Source of the DNA: CAMAUF01 sp046152925
Lineage (GTDB): Bacteria > Chloroflexota > Dehalococcoidia > Tepidiformales > Tepidiformaceae
NCBI GenBank assembly: GCA_046152925.1
Contig: JBJXFX010000097.1
Coordinates: forward strand, 1 to 48,386
DNA length: 48,386 nt
Direction: 5' to 3'
Shown here piece after piece: positions 33,781-42,429 of this stretch. How positions within the stretch are numbered: the stretch's first letter is position 1; each line of letters opens with the position of its first letter. Both the position numbers and the translations under genes were made by a program. The notes below the pieces were generated by a model. The model was given only the letters and a program-made list of their open reading frames with translations, was not told the origin of the DNA and searched no databases.

Positions 33781-35976
33781 CTACGGCATCGTCAGCTCGG
33801 CGTCCTCAGTCATCAGGATCCAGTACACCTTCAGCTTGAAGAGCCCGCCAAAGTCGTTCAGCAGGCGTTGGCGGCCCGGGAGGTAGGAATGCCACGCCCG
33901 TGCGACGTTGTCGTACTGCAGGACCTGTTGGTACTTGCCGGCGATGGAGGCCAGCGCCTCGCCCACGGGGGCGCTCGTACCCGTCCATACGACGTTGTTC
34001 CAGCCGGCTTTCAGCGTCACTTTCAGCCCCGGCGGCGGGTTCGGGTTGGCGGTCGCGGCGTTCGCCGCCCCTGCGTCGATCCAGATCGCTTGGTAGCGCT
34101 GGAGCTCGGGCAGGTCGTTCACGAACGTCGGGGCCCCACGCGAAAAGTGCCGGTAGGCGCCGACCACGTCGAACGACGCCTTCTCCGCGTCCCAGGCGAA
34201 CACGTTCGTCCATGGACTCGGCAGGCTGGTCAGGACTGCGGGCAGCAAGCCCGCCGGGTCGAGGTAGGCGATGTTCGACCAGCCCCCATTCAGGGTTTGG
34301 ACGACGATCGGCCCCGGCGCCGGCGGCACCGAGCTGACATCGAGATTCGAGACCGCGAGCGAGCTTTCCGGCAGCCCCCAAGGAACCGTCGGCAGCGCTG
34401 GGAACCCGCCCACCAAGAGCTGGACCGTCTTGCCGGGGGCGCCACAGCCCGCCGTTTCCAGCTCGCTTCGCACCCGCAAGGAGTAGCGTGCGACCGGCCC
34501 GACCGAAACCGTCGAGGTCGCCCCGCAGTCGACGCCGCCGACGAACGCGCGCACTTCGGTGCCAGGCGGCGCATCGCGCCACTCCCGCAAAGCGTCGCCG
34601 GCGAGCGTCATCGGGACGCGCGCGACCGCCTGACCGATGTTGATCACGCCCGCGCCCGCCCAATTCTGTCCGTGTGGGGCCGGCGCCGGGGGCGTCGCCG
34701 CTTGGCTCGCCTGCGACACGTAGTCGGCCGCCGGCAGCTCCGGGTTGCGCGCCATCATCAGCGCGAACATCCCGCTCACCAGAGGAGCCGCAAGGCTCGT
34801 CCCCCGCGACCCAACGGCGTACGGCCGTTGCGGCGCAAGTGCGGTGCGCACCGGCCCGACGATTTCGTCGCCCGGGGCCGCAAAGTCGATGGCCGGGCCG
34901 TAGTTGCTGTAGGTGGCCCATTGCAGCGTCCGGCCGGCCGCCCCGACCGCGACGACGTTCGTGTACTGCGTATACGCCGCAGGGTAGCCAGGTCCGACCT
35001 TCGAAGAGCCCGGCAAATGGTTTCCGGCGGCGGCCACGATGATGATCCCCGCCGCCTGCGCCCGTTCGATTTCGAGCCGGAGCTTCGCGTTATCCGCGCT
35101 CTGGTCGCCCGGCTCGCTAGCAATCGAGAGGTTGATGATCTTCGCGCCCATCTGGCGCGCATAGGCGATGCCTTCCGCGACGTTGAACATCGAGCCCCGC
35201 GGCAACCCGCCAAAGCTCCCGCAATCTAGCACCTTGATCGGCATGATCCGGACGTTCCAGGCAACGCCAGCCACGCCCTTCGCGTTGTTCCCGGCCGCCC
35301 CAAGGATCCCGGCGACCAGCGTCCCGTGCGAATGCTCGGAGGCGCCGGGCGCACCGTGGTCATCGCCGACGTTGCCTGTGGGCGCTGAGCTGGAGTAGCC
35401 ACAGGCAGCCCGGTTGGACGAGGTGAGCTCCACGAACCGGCAGCCGTGGTGGTCGTCCACACAGCCGTTGTTGTCGTCGTCGACGCCGTCGGCCGTCGCA
35501 TCTTTTTCGTTGGTCCAAAGCCGGCCCGCAAAGTCCTCATGGTCGAGGTCGATCCCGCTATCGAGCACGGCGACGACCACCGGCGCGGCGTTCGTCATCA
35601 GGTCCCAGGCCTGCTGGGCTGCGATTTGGGCGAAATAGCCCGACTGCGTCTGGAGGTAGAACGGGTCGTTCGGGCTAGCAGCGGCGTACACCGGGGCGTC
35701 GGGCTCGGCGCGCACAACCGCCGGGTCGCTTCGCAGCTCCGCGAGGAAGGCATCGCGCGACACCCCTGCCGGCACGCGGACACGGACGAACCCCTCGGCC
35801 GTGGTCGCCGGCTCAGCCCGAGCATCCGCGACGGCCTGGCGTGGGCCTTCCATCCGGTATTGGACGATGACCCCGTCGGCCTGAGGCACGTCTTGAGCGA
35901 AGACCGCGACCGGCGTGGCCGCCCAGGGCAGAGCCATGCCCGCACAAGCAACAATGGCGAGGAGGAGCCAGCGCAC
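33781..35976 (-). CDS. Secreted subtilisin-family (S8) serine protease
   Basis: 731 residues, GTG start after AGGGGGCG. Signal peptide 1-27 (MRWLLLAIVACAGMALPWAA). An I9-like propeptide covers about 35-98. Catalytic triad: D139 (AVLDSGIDLDHEDF), H217 (SEHSHGTLVAGILG) and S394 (SRGTSLAAPLVSG), with the oxyanion Asn near 319 (AAAGNHLPG). DDDNNGCVDDHHG is a calcium-loop-like insert. The last 190 or so residues hold two GW-type repeats (GGWSNIAYLDPA, AGWNNVVWTGTS) also seen in the protein at 45374. It is likely an extracellular, possibly surface-attached, protease. Confidence 0.9.
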   Translation of the reverse strand: MRWLLLAIVACAGMALPWAATPVAVFAQDVPQADGVIVQYRMEGPRQAVADARAEPATTAEGFVRVRVPAGVSRDAFLAELRSDPAVVRAEPDAPVYAAASPNDPFYLQTQSGYFAQIAAQQAWDLMTNAAPVVVAVLDSGIDLDHEDFAGRLWTNEKDATADGVDDDNNGCVDDHHGCRFVELTSSNRAACGYSSSAPTGNVGDDHGAPGASEHSHGTLVAGILGAAGNNAKGVAGVAWNVRIMPIKVLDCGSFGGLPRGSMFNVAEGIAYARQMGAKIINLSIASEPGDQSADNAKLRLEIERAQAAGIIIVAAAGNHLPGSSKVGPGYPAAYTQYTNVVAVGAAGRTLQWATYSNYGPAIDFAAPGDEIVGPVRTALAPQRPYAVGSRGTSLAAPLVSGMFALMMARNPELPAADYVSQASQAATPPAPAPHGQNWAGAGVINIGQAVARVPMTLAGDALREWRDAPPGTEVRAFVGGVDCGATSTVSVGPVARYSLRVRSELETAGCGAPGKTVQLLVGGFPALPTVPWGLPESSLAVSNLDVSSVPPAPGPIVVQTLNGGWSNIAYLDPAGLLPAVLTSLPSPWTNVFAWDAEKASFDVVGAYRHFSRGAPTFVNDLPELQRYQAIWIDAGAANAATANPNPPPGLKVTLKAGWNNVVWTGTSAPVGEALASIAGKYQQVLQYDNVARAWHSYLPGRQRLLNDFGGLFKLKVYWILMTEDAELTMP

Positions 35977-36007
35977 AGTACCGCCCCCTGTGTCCGGAGT
36001 TGGGCCG

Positions 36008-36847
36008 CTACCGAGTGGGCGTCGGTGGCACGACTGGGACGCTCGACCGGCCGGGCGTGGGCGTCACCGCGGGCCGTTCTCCGAGCGCTTTTTGGTCGAC
36101 GATCACCGCGACATCGCGGGCGCGATCGATGTTCATGAAGGGCTCGCCGCCGAACGTCTGGACGATCGAAACAAGGTTGCCCCGCCGGAAGATGAAGCGA
36201 TGGAAGACGCCGACCACCTCCGACGTCCCCACCGTCCCCTGCGTGAACCGCCAGGCGCTGGACTCGTTGGCAAGGCCGCGCGTCTCTTGCTGTTGCGACC
36301 CGGGCCGCTTCTCGTGGAACGCCTCGATGAAGTCATAGGCTTTGCCCGCCCCTTCGACGTCCTTGAACAGGTAGGATTCCACGCGGATGAAGAATCGGCC
36401 CTGCAGCACACCGGCCAAGGCGCCGTCGGGCTGCAAGCTGCCCTGATACCCATCCACATACCCCCACTCCCTCGCAAGGCGTTCACCCTCTTCAACGTTG
36501 GTGAACAGGCCATTTGTTGCAAAGCCGGTGACGGTCAACAAGAAAGTTTCCGGAGGCAGCGGGTCGAAACCAATCGCGACATCGTTGGTATGTACGATGT
36601 AGCGTACCGCCGGGCCCTCAACCACCGGCGCCGGGCCGCCGAGCGTCCCCGCCGTACTCTTGGACTCAGCGGTAGAAAGCGGGCTCGGGACATCGTCGTC
36701 ATCGCTCACCGCGAAGAAGATGCCAATCGCGAGGCCGATCGCCACGAGGCCCGCGGCCGCCGCGACAACGGGCACCAGCCAGGGGCTCCTCGCCGGCGTG
36801 CCAGCCTTCTTGCGGCGCGGTCGAAACTCTGGCGCGCGCTGGCTCAT
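36008..36847 (-). CDS. Hypothetical membrane-anchored protein, paralog of its upstream neighbour
   Basis: 279 residues. A basic cytoplasmic N-terminus (EFRPRRKKAG) and one TM helix (about 24-46, LVPVVAAAAGLVAIGLAIGIFF) are followed by an acidic Ser/Asp linker and an extracytoplasmic domain of about 200 residues. That domain aligns with the next gene: GPAVRYIVHTNDV, GERLAREWGYVDGYQGSL, FFIRVESYLFKDVEGAGKAY, ANESSAWRF, HRFIFRRGNLVSIVQTFGGE. The start overlaps the neighbour's stop in ATGA (36844-36847), so the two are translationally coupled. No known family was recognised. Confidence 0.75.
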   Translation of the reverse strand: MSQRAPEFRPRRKKAGTPARSPWLVPVVAAAAGLVAIGLAIGIFFAVSDDDDVPSPLSTAESKSTAGTLGGPAPVVEGPAVRYIVHTNDVAIGFDPLPPETFLLTVTGFATNGLFTNVEEGERLAREWGYVDGYQGSLQPDGALAGVLQGRFFIRVESYLFKDVEGAGKAYDFIEAFHEKRPGSQQQETRGLANESSAWRFTQGTVGTSEVVGVFHRFIFRRGNLVSIVQTFGGEPFMNIDRARDVAVIVDQKALGERPAVTPTPGRSSVPVVPPTPTR

Positions 36848-37674
36848 CGCGCTGCCGTCGGCGTGGGGCGGGGCGCCTGGGTGACGGGCGTTGGTGTCCG
36901 CGCCCGGTCCGCGGGCGGGGTGAAGTTCGATGTCGGCGTTGGCGCGATCGCCTCCGCCTTGCCGAGCACCTTCTCGTCGACCTCGAGCGCGAGACCACGC
37001 ACCGTCTCCACCTTCATGAACGGGTCCGCCCCGACCGTCAGCACGACCACGACGACGTTCCCGCGGCGAAACACCAGCCGGTGGTATGCCTGGGCGATCG
37101 TCGATCCCCGGATGAAGCCGCTGACAACGCGCCAAGCCGATGATTCGTTGCCGACCCGGCCGGCGTTCACAGACTGCCCCCCGTTGGCGCGGATCCGCGA
37201 GACGAGGTGTTCGTACATCGCGTCGGCGCCGTCCACGTCCTTCAACAGGTGGGACTCGACGTAGATGAAGTAGCCACCATTCAACGGGGCCTGCTCCCGG
37301 CCTTCAGGGATCAATGCCGTTTGATAGCCGCCCTGGTAGCCCCATTGCTTCAACAACTTCTCGCCTTCGCCTTCGGAGCTGAATGCGGCGGTCTTGCCGT
37401 AGCTCGCGACGTCGAGTGTCTGGGTGGCGGGGATATCGGTCAGGTACGCCTGCGTGCCAACGTCCTCCAGCAAGATGCTGAATCGTGAGACGGGCCCCGT
37501 GGCGATTGGCGCCGAGACGGTGTCGATCTTGTCGCCTGGTACGGCGACAGTGCCCGGCGAGCCGTTGCCGTTGTCGTCGTCATCCCCGCCACAGGCCGCG
37601 GCCGTGGCCAGCACGGAAGAGACAATGACGAGCGCGGTTGGGAGCAGTATCTGGATTCGTGTGCGGTTCCGCAT
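36844..37674 (-). CDS. Hypothetical lipoprotein, paralog of its downstream neighbour
   Basis: 276 residues. Lipoprotein signal: MRNRTRIQILLPTALVIVSS then ATAAAC with Cys 28, followed by GGDDDD. The body shares with the TM-anchored neighbour: GPVSRFSILLEDV, GEKLLKQWGYQGGYQTAL, GYFIYVESHLLKDVDGADAM, GNESSAWRV, HRLVFRRGNVVVVVLTVGAD, and a helical end. The two appear to be a tandem duplication with different anchors. The -10 candidate TACACT (37688-37693) overlaps the rlmB-like promoter by 2 bp. Confidence 0.78.
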   Translation of the reverse strand: MRNRTRIQILLPTALVIVSSVLATAAACGGDDDDNGNGSPGTVAVPGDKIDTVSAPIATGPVSRFSILLEDVGTQAYLTDIPATQTLDVASYGKTAAFSSEGEGEKLLKQWGYQGGYQTALIPEGREQAPLNGGYFIYVESHLLKDVDGADAMYEHLVSRIRANGGQSVNAGRVGNESSAWRVVSGFIRGSTIAQAYHRLVFRRGNVVVVVLTVGADPFMKVETVRGLALEVDEKVLGKAEAIAPTPTSNFTPPADRARTPTPVTQAPRPTPTAAR

Positions 37675-37687
37675 GGGGCGTCATCGG

Positions 37688-37697
37688 AGTGTAGGCT
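37688..37697. promoter_or_regulatory. Overlapping divergent -10 boxes
   Basis: Minus-strand TACACT (37693-37688) and plus-strand TAGGCT (37692-37697) overlap by two bases between starts 37674 and 37708. Both predicted leaders are shorter than 10 nt. Confidence 0.35.
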
Positions 37698-37707
37698 TGG
37701 GGATGGT

Positions 37708-38571
37708 ATGGCGGAAGGAAAGCGGTTCACGTCACGGAAACCTTTCCCCTCAGCGCCGGCCGGCACGCGCCCGGACCGCGAACTGGAGGCGCCACGGGTC
37801 GCCGCTCCCCCTCGCCTGCGGCCGAAGCCAAACGCCACCCCCGACGACCTCGCCTTCGGCATCAACGCCTGCGCCCTGGCCCTCGAAACCGGCGCCGCAC
37901 GTTCGCTCTTCTATTGGGCCGAAAGCCGAAATCCGCGCGTCGCGGCCCTGGTGGAACACGCGACGCGCGCCCGCTTGCCCGTCGAAGCGGTGCCCCCGGC
38001 GCGCCTCGACCAGCTAACAGCCGACGGCGTCCACCAGGGCGTCCTCGTCCGCCTGCGCGACTTGGAGCCAGCCTCGCTCGAGGACCTCGCACGCGCCCAG
38101 GGGCCAGCGCTCGCCGTCCTTCTTGATCAAGTCACCGACCCGCAGAACGTGGGGGCGATCCTGAGGACCTCGGTAGCGACCGGCGTGCGCGCCGTCGTCA
38201 TCCCCAAACGGCGCGGCGCCCACCTCACGCCGGGCGTCCACCGCGCGAGTGCAGGGCTGAGCTTCATCGCCCCGGTGGCCGCACCTCAGAACCTCGCGCT
38301 CGCCCTCCGCACGCTGAAAGAGGCTGGCTTCTGGTGCGTCGCGGCCGATGCCGGGCCGGGCTCGGTCGACGCAACCCAATTCGATTGGCCGCAGCGCACC
38401 GCCCTGATCCTCGGGAGCGAGGGCGAAGGCGTCAGCCAGCTCCTCCTTCGGGAAAGCGACTTCCGCGTCGCCCTCCCCATGGACGCTCGGGTCGAATCGC
38501 TCAACGTCGGCGTCGCCTTCGGCGCCCTGGCTTACCTTTGGCGCCGCCGATGGCCGCTGCCGTCCGGGTAA
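37708..38571 (+). CDS. rlmB: TrmH-family 2'-O-ribose methyltransferase, RlmB-like
   Basis: 287 residues. A basic N-terminus of about 45 residues, then the substrate-binding L30e-like domain (about 50-125) and the SPOUT domain with three motifs: LDQVTDPQNVGAILRTS, ALILGSEGEGVSQLLL, and PMDARVESLNVGVAFGALAY (trefoil knot SAM site; usually SLNVSVA). It probably methylates the 2'-OH of a 23S rRNA guanosine (G2251 in E. coli). Another TrmH paralog acting on tRNA or rRNA cannot be excluded. No Shine-Dalgarno is seen; TAGGCT lies 10 nt before ATG. Confidence 0.85.
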   Translation: MAEGKRFTSRKPFPSAPAGTRPDRELEAPRVAAPPRLRPKPNATPDDLAFGINACALALETGAARSLFYWAESRNPRVAALVEHATRARLPVEAVPPARLDQLTADGVHQGVLVRLRDLEPASLEDLARAQGPALAVLLDQVTDPQNVGAILRTSVATGVRAVVIPKRRGAHLTPGVHRASAGLSFIAPVAAPQNLALALRTLKEAGFWCVAADAGPGSVDATQFDWPQRTALILGSEGEGVSQLLLRESDFRVALPMDARVESLNVGVAFGALAYLWRRRWPLPSG

Positions 38572-38595
38572 AAGCGCGATGCCCACCGCCTCGGC

Positions 38596-38601
38596 GATAC
38601 T
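38596..38601 (+). promoter_or_regulatory. Predicted -10 box GATACT
   Basis: GATACT lies 30 nt before ATG 38632; GAGG at 38619-38622 is the Shine-Dalgarno. Confidence 0.4.
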
Positions 38602-38631
38602 GAGCGCGATTCCCCCCCGAGGTCCCCCGCC

Positions 38632-39702
38632 ATGCGTATCACCGCCGTCCAGGCCATCCCACTCGCCATCCCCTTCGCCCCCTGGGACCCACCGACCAGC
38701 TGGTACGAGCGGCTCGAAGGCCAGCTGCTCATCCGCGTCGAAACGGACCGCGGGCTGGTTGGCTGGGGCGAAAGCTTCGCCTATGGCACAGGCCCGGCCG
38801 TCGCGCACATCGTGGAGCGCGTCCTCGCGCCCGTGGTCGTCGGTCAAGACCCGTCGCGCATCGCTTGGCTGCACGACCGGATGCAGCGCGTCTCGCGCCG
38901 AGCCGGACACTATGGCCTGGCGATGTACGCGCTCAGCGGGGTCGACATCGCGCTCTGGGACCTCGCGGGCAAGGCGCTCGGCGTGCCCGTCGCCCAGCTC
39001 CTCGGCGGCATCTCCCGGCCGAGCGTGCCGGCCTATGGCAGCCACCCGCACTACGCGACCCCCCAAGACGCCGCACTCGGCGCACTGAAGTCCGTCGAGT
39101 CCGGTTTCACGATGATCAAGCTGCACCAGACAGACCTCGCGTCCGTGGCCGCCGTCCGCGAGGCGGTAGGCCCGGAGATCGACGTGATGCTCGACACGAA
39201 CAACCCCTGGACGCCCAGCGAGGCGATCGCGATGGCGAAACAACTCGCGCCATACAACCTGCGCTGGCTGGAAGAGCCCGTCTGGCCGCCAGAGGACTTC
39301 GCGGGCCTCGCCCGCGTGCGCGCCGCCGCGACCATGCCCATCACCCTCGGCGAAAACGCCTGCACCGTCACCGAATTCCGGGACATCCTCGCCGCGGGCG
39401 CCGCCGACGTCCTGCAACCGAGCGTCACCAAGAGCGGCGGGCTCACCGAACTCCAACGCGTCGCCATTCTAGCCGCGGCCGCCGGCGTGCCCGTCATCCC
39501 GCATTCGTTCTACTTCGGCCCCGGGCTTGCCGCCACGGTGCACCTCGTCGCCAGCTTCACGGGCGACACGCCGATGGAGTTCCCCCTCGGCCGCCTCGCG
39601 ACGCCACTGCTGCGCGAGCCGATCGAAGCGCAACGCGGCGTCGTCCACCTGCCCGAAGGGCCGGGCTTGGGCGTCGAGATCAACCCCGCTGTCCTCGCCT
39701 GA
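38632..39702 (+). CDS. Mandelate racemase/muconate lactonizing (enolase superfamily) enzyme
   Basis: 356 residues. N-terminal capping domain (MRITAVQAIPLAIPFAPWDP), then barrel. Metal ligands: Asp in VMLDTNNPW, Glu in LRWLEEPVWP, Glu in ITLGENACT. The second-strand base motif, usually KxK, is K-L-H (MIKLHQTD). A His in VIPHSFYFGPG is in the place of the MR general base, but its partner Asp (normally in a 'QPD' motif) is Ser (LQPSVTKSGG). The enzyme should bind Mg2+ and form an enolate, but the residue set is unusual, so racemase versus dehydratase is open. Ends 3 nt before the convergent HAD gene. Confidence 0.87.
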   Translation: MRITAVQAIPLAIPFAPWDPPTSWYERLEGQLLIRVETDRGLVGWGESFAYGTGPAVAHIVERVLAPVVVGQDPSRIAWLHDRMQRVSRRAGHYGLAMYALSGVDIALWDLAGKALGVPVAQLLGGISRPSVPAYGSHPHYATPQDAALGALKSVESGFTMIKLHQTDLASVAAVREAVGPEIDVMLDTNNPWTPSEAIAMAKQLAPYNLRWLEEPVWPPEDFAGLARVRAAATMPITLGENACTVTEFRDILAAGAADVLQPSVTKSGGLTELQRVAILAAAAGVPVIPHSFYFGPGLAATVHLVASFTGDTPMEFPLGRLATPLLREPIEAQRGVVHLPEGPGLGVEINPAVLA

Positions 39703-39705
39703 GCC

Positions 39706-40428
39706 CTACGGGCAGCTGAGCGCGTCCGCGAGCGCCCGGAAGTCCGGCGCCACGAGGTCGAATGACGGGTCCGGCGTGAGGTCGACCTTGCGGTCCGGCC
39801 CGGCCTCCAGCGGGCGCGGGATGAAGGCCGTCCGCATGCCGGTCTTCGCCGCGGCCAGAAGGTCCGCCTTGTGCGCCGCGACCATGAGCACCTGGTCCGT
39901 GCGCAACCCAAGGATTTCGGCGCCGCGCTGGTAGCACTGCGGCTCCGGCTTGAACGCGCCCGTGATGTCGGCGGCAAGGATGCAATCCCACGGCAGGCCG
40001 GCGTGCTTCGCCATATCGACGAGCAGCGAGACGTTGCCGTTCGAGAGCGTCGAGACCACAAACTTCGCTTTCAGGCGGGTCAGCCCCAAGACCGAGTCCG
40101 GCCAGGGCTCCAGGCGATGCCAGGCGCGGTTCAGTTCGTCCGTTTCGGCCTCGCTCAGCGCGATGCCGTGCTGTGCGATCAGCTGGTCGAGCTTGCGGAG
40201 GTGGAGCTGGTCCGCGGTCATCGCCGGGAGCTCGCCGCGACGCACCATCAGGCTCCCCCTCATGTAGCCGTCGTAGCGCCAGTCATCGACGAAGGCGGGC
40301 CAATCGATGGGCAAGTGGCGCAACTTCGGATGCTCGGCGCACTGCGCAATCACGCTCGTCCGCCAATCGACGACGGTGCCGAATACATCGAAGGTCAGGG
40401 CACGGATCTCACGGAGGTCGCTGGTCAT
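39706..40428 (-). CDS. HAD-superfamily hydrolase, haloacid dehalogenase type II
   Basis: 240 residues. Nucleophile Asp in LTFDVFGTVVDWR, motif II STLSNGN, Lys in GAFKPEPQCYQRGAEILGL, and the motif IV region MVAAHKADLLAAAKTGMRTA. The helical cap (about 25-110) matches L-2-haloacid dehalogenases. It likely hydrolyses a 2-haloacid, or acts as a phosphatase. ATG 40428 is preceded by TAGGAT plus 6 nt, so a leaderless transcript is expected. Divergent from the DUF192 gene across 63 nt. Confidence 0.88.
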   Translation of the reverse strand: MTSDLREIRALTFDVFGTVVDWRTSVIAQCAEHPKLRHLPIDWPAFVDDWRYDGYMRGSLMVRRGELPAMTADQLHLRKLDQLIAQHGIALSEAETDELNRAWHRLEPWPDSVLGLTRLKAKFVVSTLSNGNVSLLVDMAKHAGLPWDCILAADITGAFKPEPQCYQRGAEILGLRTDQVLMVAAHKADLLAAAKTGMRTAFIPRPLEAGPDRKVDLTPDPSFDLVAPDFRALADALSCP

Positions 40429-40434
40429 CGGCGC

Positions 40435-40440
40435 ATCCTA
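40435..40440 (-). promoter_or_regulatory. -10 box TAGGAT, leaderless promoter
   Basis: Minus strand TAGGAT, spacer gcgccg (6 nt), ATG 40428. A facing TTAGCT at 40479 lies 7 nt before GTG 40492, a near match for the divergent gene. Confidence 0.55.
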
Positions 40441-40491
40441 CCGCCACGGGCTTTCTGTTATCTATCGGGCCGGCGGTGTTAGCTAGCGGGC

Positions 40492-40962
40492 GTGACCGGC
40501 GTCTTCCGCGCGTTCCTCGTCTTCGTCGTGATGCTCGTCGTCGGCTGCTTCAGCGAGGAGCCGCCACCCACGCTGCTCCCAACCGTCCAGGTGACGGTCG
40601 AGGGCAATGGCGTCTCGGAACCGCTCACCGCGGAGGTCGCCGCGACGGTCGCCCAACGCACGCAAGGCCTCATGATCCGCCAGGAGCTCCGCGAGGATGC
40701 GGGCATGCTCTTCTTGTTCAACGCCGACCAAACCGGCGGCTTCTGGATGAAAGACACCTACATCCCGCTCTCGATCGCCTACATCGCCGCCGACGGCCGG
40801 ATCGTCGACATCAAGGACGGCCGGCCACTCGACACGACAGTGCTCACGCCTACGGCGCCCTACCGGATGGTGCTCGAAGTAAAGCAGGGCTGGTTCGAAC
40901 GCCACGGGCTCGGCGTCGGGAGCCTCGTCCGCGTGCCTGCCGGCCTTCCCGCCCCGGAATAG
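40492..40962 (+). CDS. DUF192-family lipoprotein
   Basis: 156 residues. GTG start, hydrophobic signal with lipobox VVGC (Cys 19), then a Pro/Thr linker. DUF192 core: VAATVAQRTQGLMIRQELRE, GMLFLFNADQTGGFWMKDTY, IPLSIAYIAADGRIVDIKDG and a final VLEVKQGWFERHG. The function of DUF192 is unknown; it is a small beta barrel usually found as an exported protein. No Shine-Dalgarno. Confidence 0.87.
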   Translation: MTGVFRAFLVFVVMLVVGCFSEEPPPTLLPTVQVTVEGNGVSEPLTAEVAATVAQRTQGLMIRQELREDAGMLFLFNADQTGGFWMKDTYIPLSIAYIAADGRIVDIKDGRPLDTTVLTPTAPYRMVLEVKQGWFERHGLGVGSLVRVPAGLPAPE

Positions 40963-41040
40963 CCGTCCTCGGTTGACACAGTGGAGCCCTTCTGTTGTGG
41001 TCAGTCCCGTATCCCCCTTGTCGTTTCGTCGGCAGGGTGC

Positions 41041-41064
41041 GAAGCCGCCCTCCCGGGCAGCTTC
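41041..41064. terminator. Hairpin in the DUF192/serine-hydrolase gap
   Basis: GAAGC-c-GCCC stem pairs with GGGC-a-GCTTC around loop TCCC, 78 nt past the DUF192 stop. The rest of the 285-nt gap (40963-41247) shows a TTGACA at 40973 without a good -10 partner and CATACT at 41214; no ORF or known RNA was recognised. Confidence 0.4.
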
Positions 41065-41213
41065 AGCATTTAGGCCCGCTGCACCAGAGACGGGCGCCGC
41101 GACCGGGCCGGCCGTCCATTTAAGCCGCCGACCAGGTAGTCGCGACGCTGGACTCGGCAATGACCGTGCCCCCTAGACCTTGTCCGCCCCTCGACGCGCG
41201 CCAGGGCCATCGC

Positions 41214-41219
41214 CATACT
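41214..41219 (+). promoter_or_regulatory. Predicted -10 box CATACT
   Basis: CATACT lies 28 nt before ATG 41248; AGGCGG is in the leader. Confidence 0.4.
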
Positions 41220-41247
41220 CCGGGCAATCCCCTTCAGGCGGCGAACC

Positions 41248-42429
41248 ATGCCCGAGCCCGAAGTCCACGGCCACTGCGATCCCCGCTTCGCCCGCGTCCG
41301 CGAGGCGTTCGCCAAGAACTTCGCCGTCGAAAACGAAGTCGGCGCCTCCTTCGCCGCCACCGTCGACGGCGAGCTCGTCGTCGACCTCTGGGGCGGCTTC
41401 GCCGACAGGGCGCAGACCCGGCCCTGGGAGCGCGGCACGCTCGCGAACGTCTGGTCCACCACCAAGGCAATGACTGCGATTTGCGCCCACATCCTCGTCG
41501 ACCGCGGCCAGCTCGACCTCGAGGCGCCCGTCGCCCGCTACTGGCCTGAGTTCGCGCAGGCCGGCAAAGCGCATATCCCCGTGAAGTGGCTGCTCAGCCA
41601 CCAGGCCGGGCTCGCCGGGATCGTCGAGCCCATGCCCGCCGAAGCCTGGTTCGATTGGGCGCGAATCACCGGTGCGCTCGCCGCCCAGGCGCCGCTTTGG
41701 GAGCCCGGCACGGTCAGCGGCTACCACAGCATCACCTTCGGCCACCTCGTCGGCGAGGTTGTCCGCCGCATCTCCGGCAAGTCGCTCGGGACGTTCTTCC
41801 GCGACGAAGTCGCGGGCCCGCTCGGCGCCGAGTTCTGGATCGGGCTCCCCGAAGCCGAAGAAGCGCGCGTCGCCGAGATGATCGCTCCGGCAATGACGAT
41901 CGGCGCCAAGGTCGACCCCGCCGACCAGAGCCCCAAGGCGGTCATGCGGCGCGCCTTCGGCAACCCGCCGGTCAGCGCCGCCATCGCTGGCGACCGGCGC
42001 TGGCGCGCCGCCGAGGTGCCCGCCGCCAACGGCCAAGCCAACGCGCGGGCCTGCGCTCGAATCATGGGCGCACTCGCCTGTGGTGGGACCATCGATGGCG
42101 TCGCCCTGATGCGTCCCGAGACGGTCAAGGCCGCGATCCAGGAGCAGATCTATGGCAACGACCTCCAACTCGGCCCGATGCGCTGGGGCCTCGGCTTCAT
42201 GCTCGCGAGCCGCGAGATGCCGCTCAGCCCGAACCCGCGCACCTTCGGCCACGGCGGCTGGGGCGGCAGCTTCGCGATGGCCGACCTCGACGCCCGCGTC
42301 AGCTGCGGCTACGTCATGAACCGGATGAGCGCCGGCACGACGGGGGACAAGCGCCTCGGCCGCCTCATCCGCGCCGTCTACGGGGCGCTGGACGACCGCG
42401 CTTCAGGTCCTTCCGGAGTCACCCGATGA
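41248..42429 (+). CDS. Serine hydrolase, beta-lactamase/esterase EstB family
   Basis: 393 residues without a signal peptide, so cytoplasmic. SxxK nucleophile in VWSTTKAMTA, the Tyr motif in SGYHSITFGHLVGEVV, and the HGGWGGSF box that replaces KTG. VDLWGGFADRAQTRPWERGT is the conserved N-terminal segment. The family contains class C-like esterases and D-aminopeptidases rather than true penicillin-binding proteins; a carboxylesterase role is most likely. Its 3' end overlaps the convergent broken PIN gene by 11 nt. Confidence 0.9.
   Translation: MPEPEVHGHCDPRFARVREAFAKNFAVENEVGASFAATVDGELVVDLWGGFADRAQTRPWERGTLANVWSTTKAMTAICAHILVDRGQLDLEAPVARYWPEFAQAGKAHIPVKWLLSHQAGLAGIVEPMPAEAWFDWARITGALAAQAPLWEPGTVSGYHSITFGHLVGEVVRRISGKSLGTFFRDEVAGPLGAEFWIGLPEAEEARVAEMIAPAMTIGAKVDPADQSPKAVMRRAFGNPPVSAAIAGDRRWRAAEVPAANGQANARACARIMGALACGGTIDGVALMRPETVKAAIQEQIYGNDLQLGPMRWGLGFMLASREMPLSPNPRTFGHGGWGGSFAMADLDARVSCGYVMNRMSAGTTGDKRLGRLIRAVYGALDDRASGPSGVTR

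Noticed and set aside
40963..41247. Possible structured RNA in the 285-nt gap
   Set aside because: Checked by eye against RNase P, SRP, tmRNA and cobalamin motifs without a match; only one hairpin is convincing.
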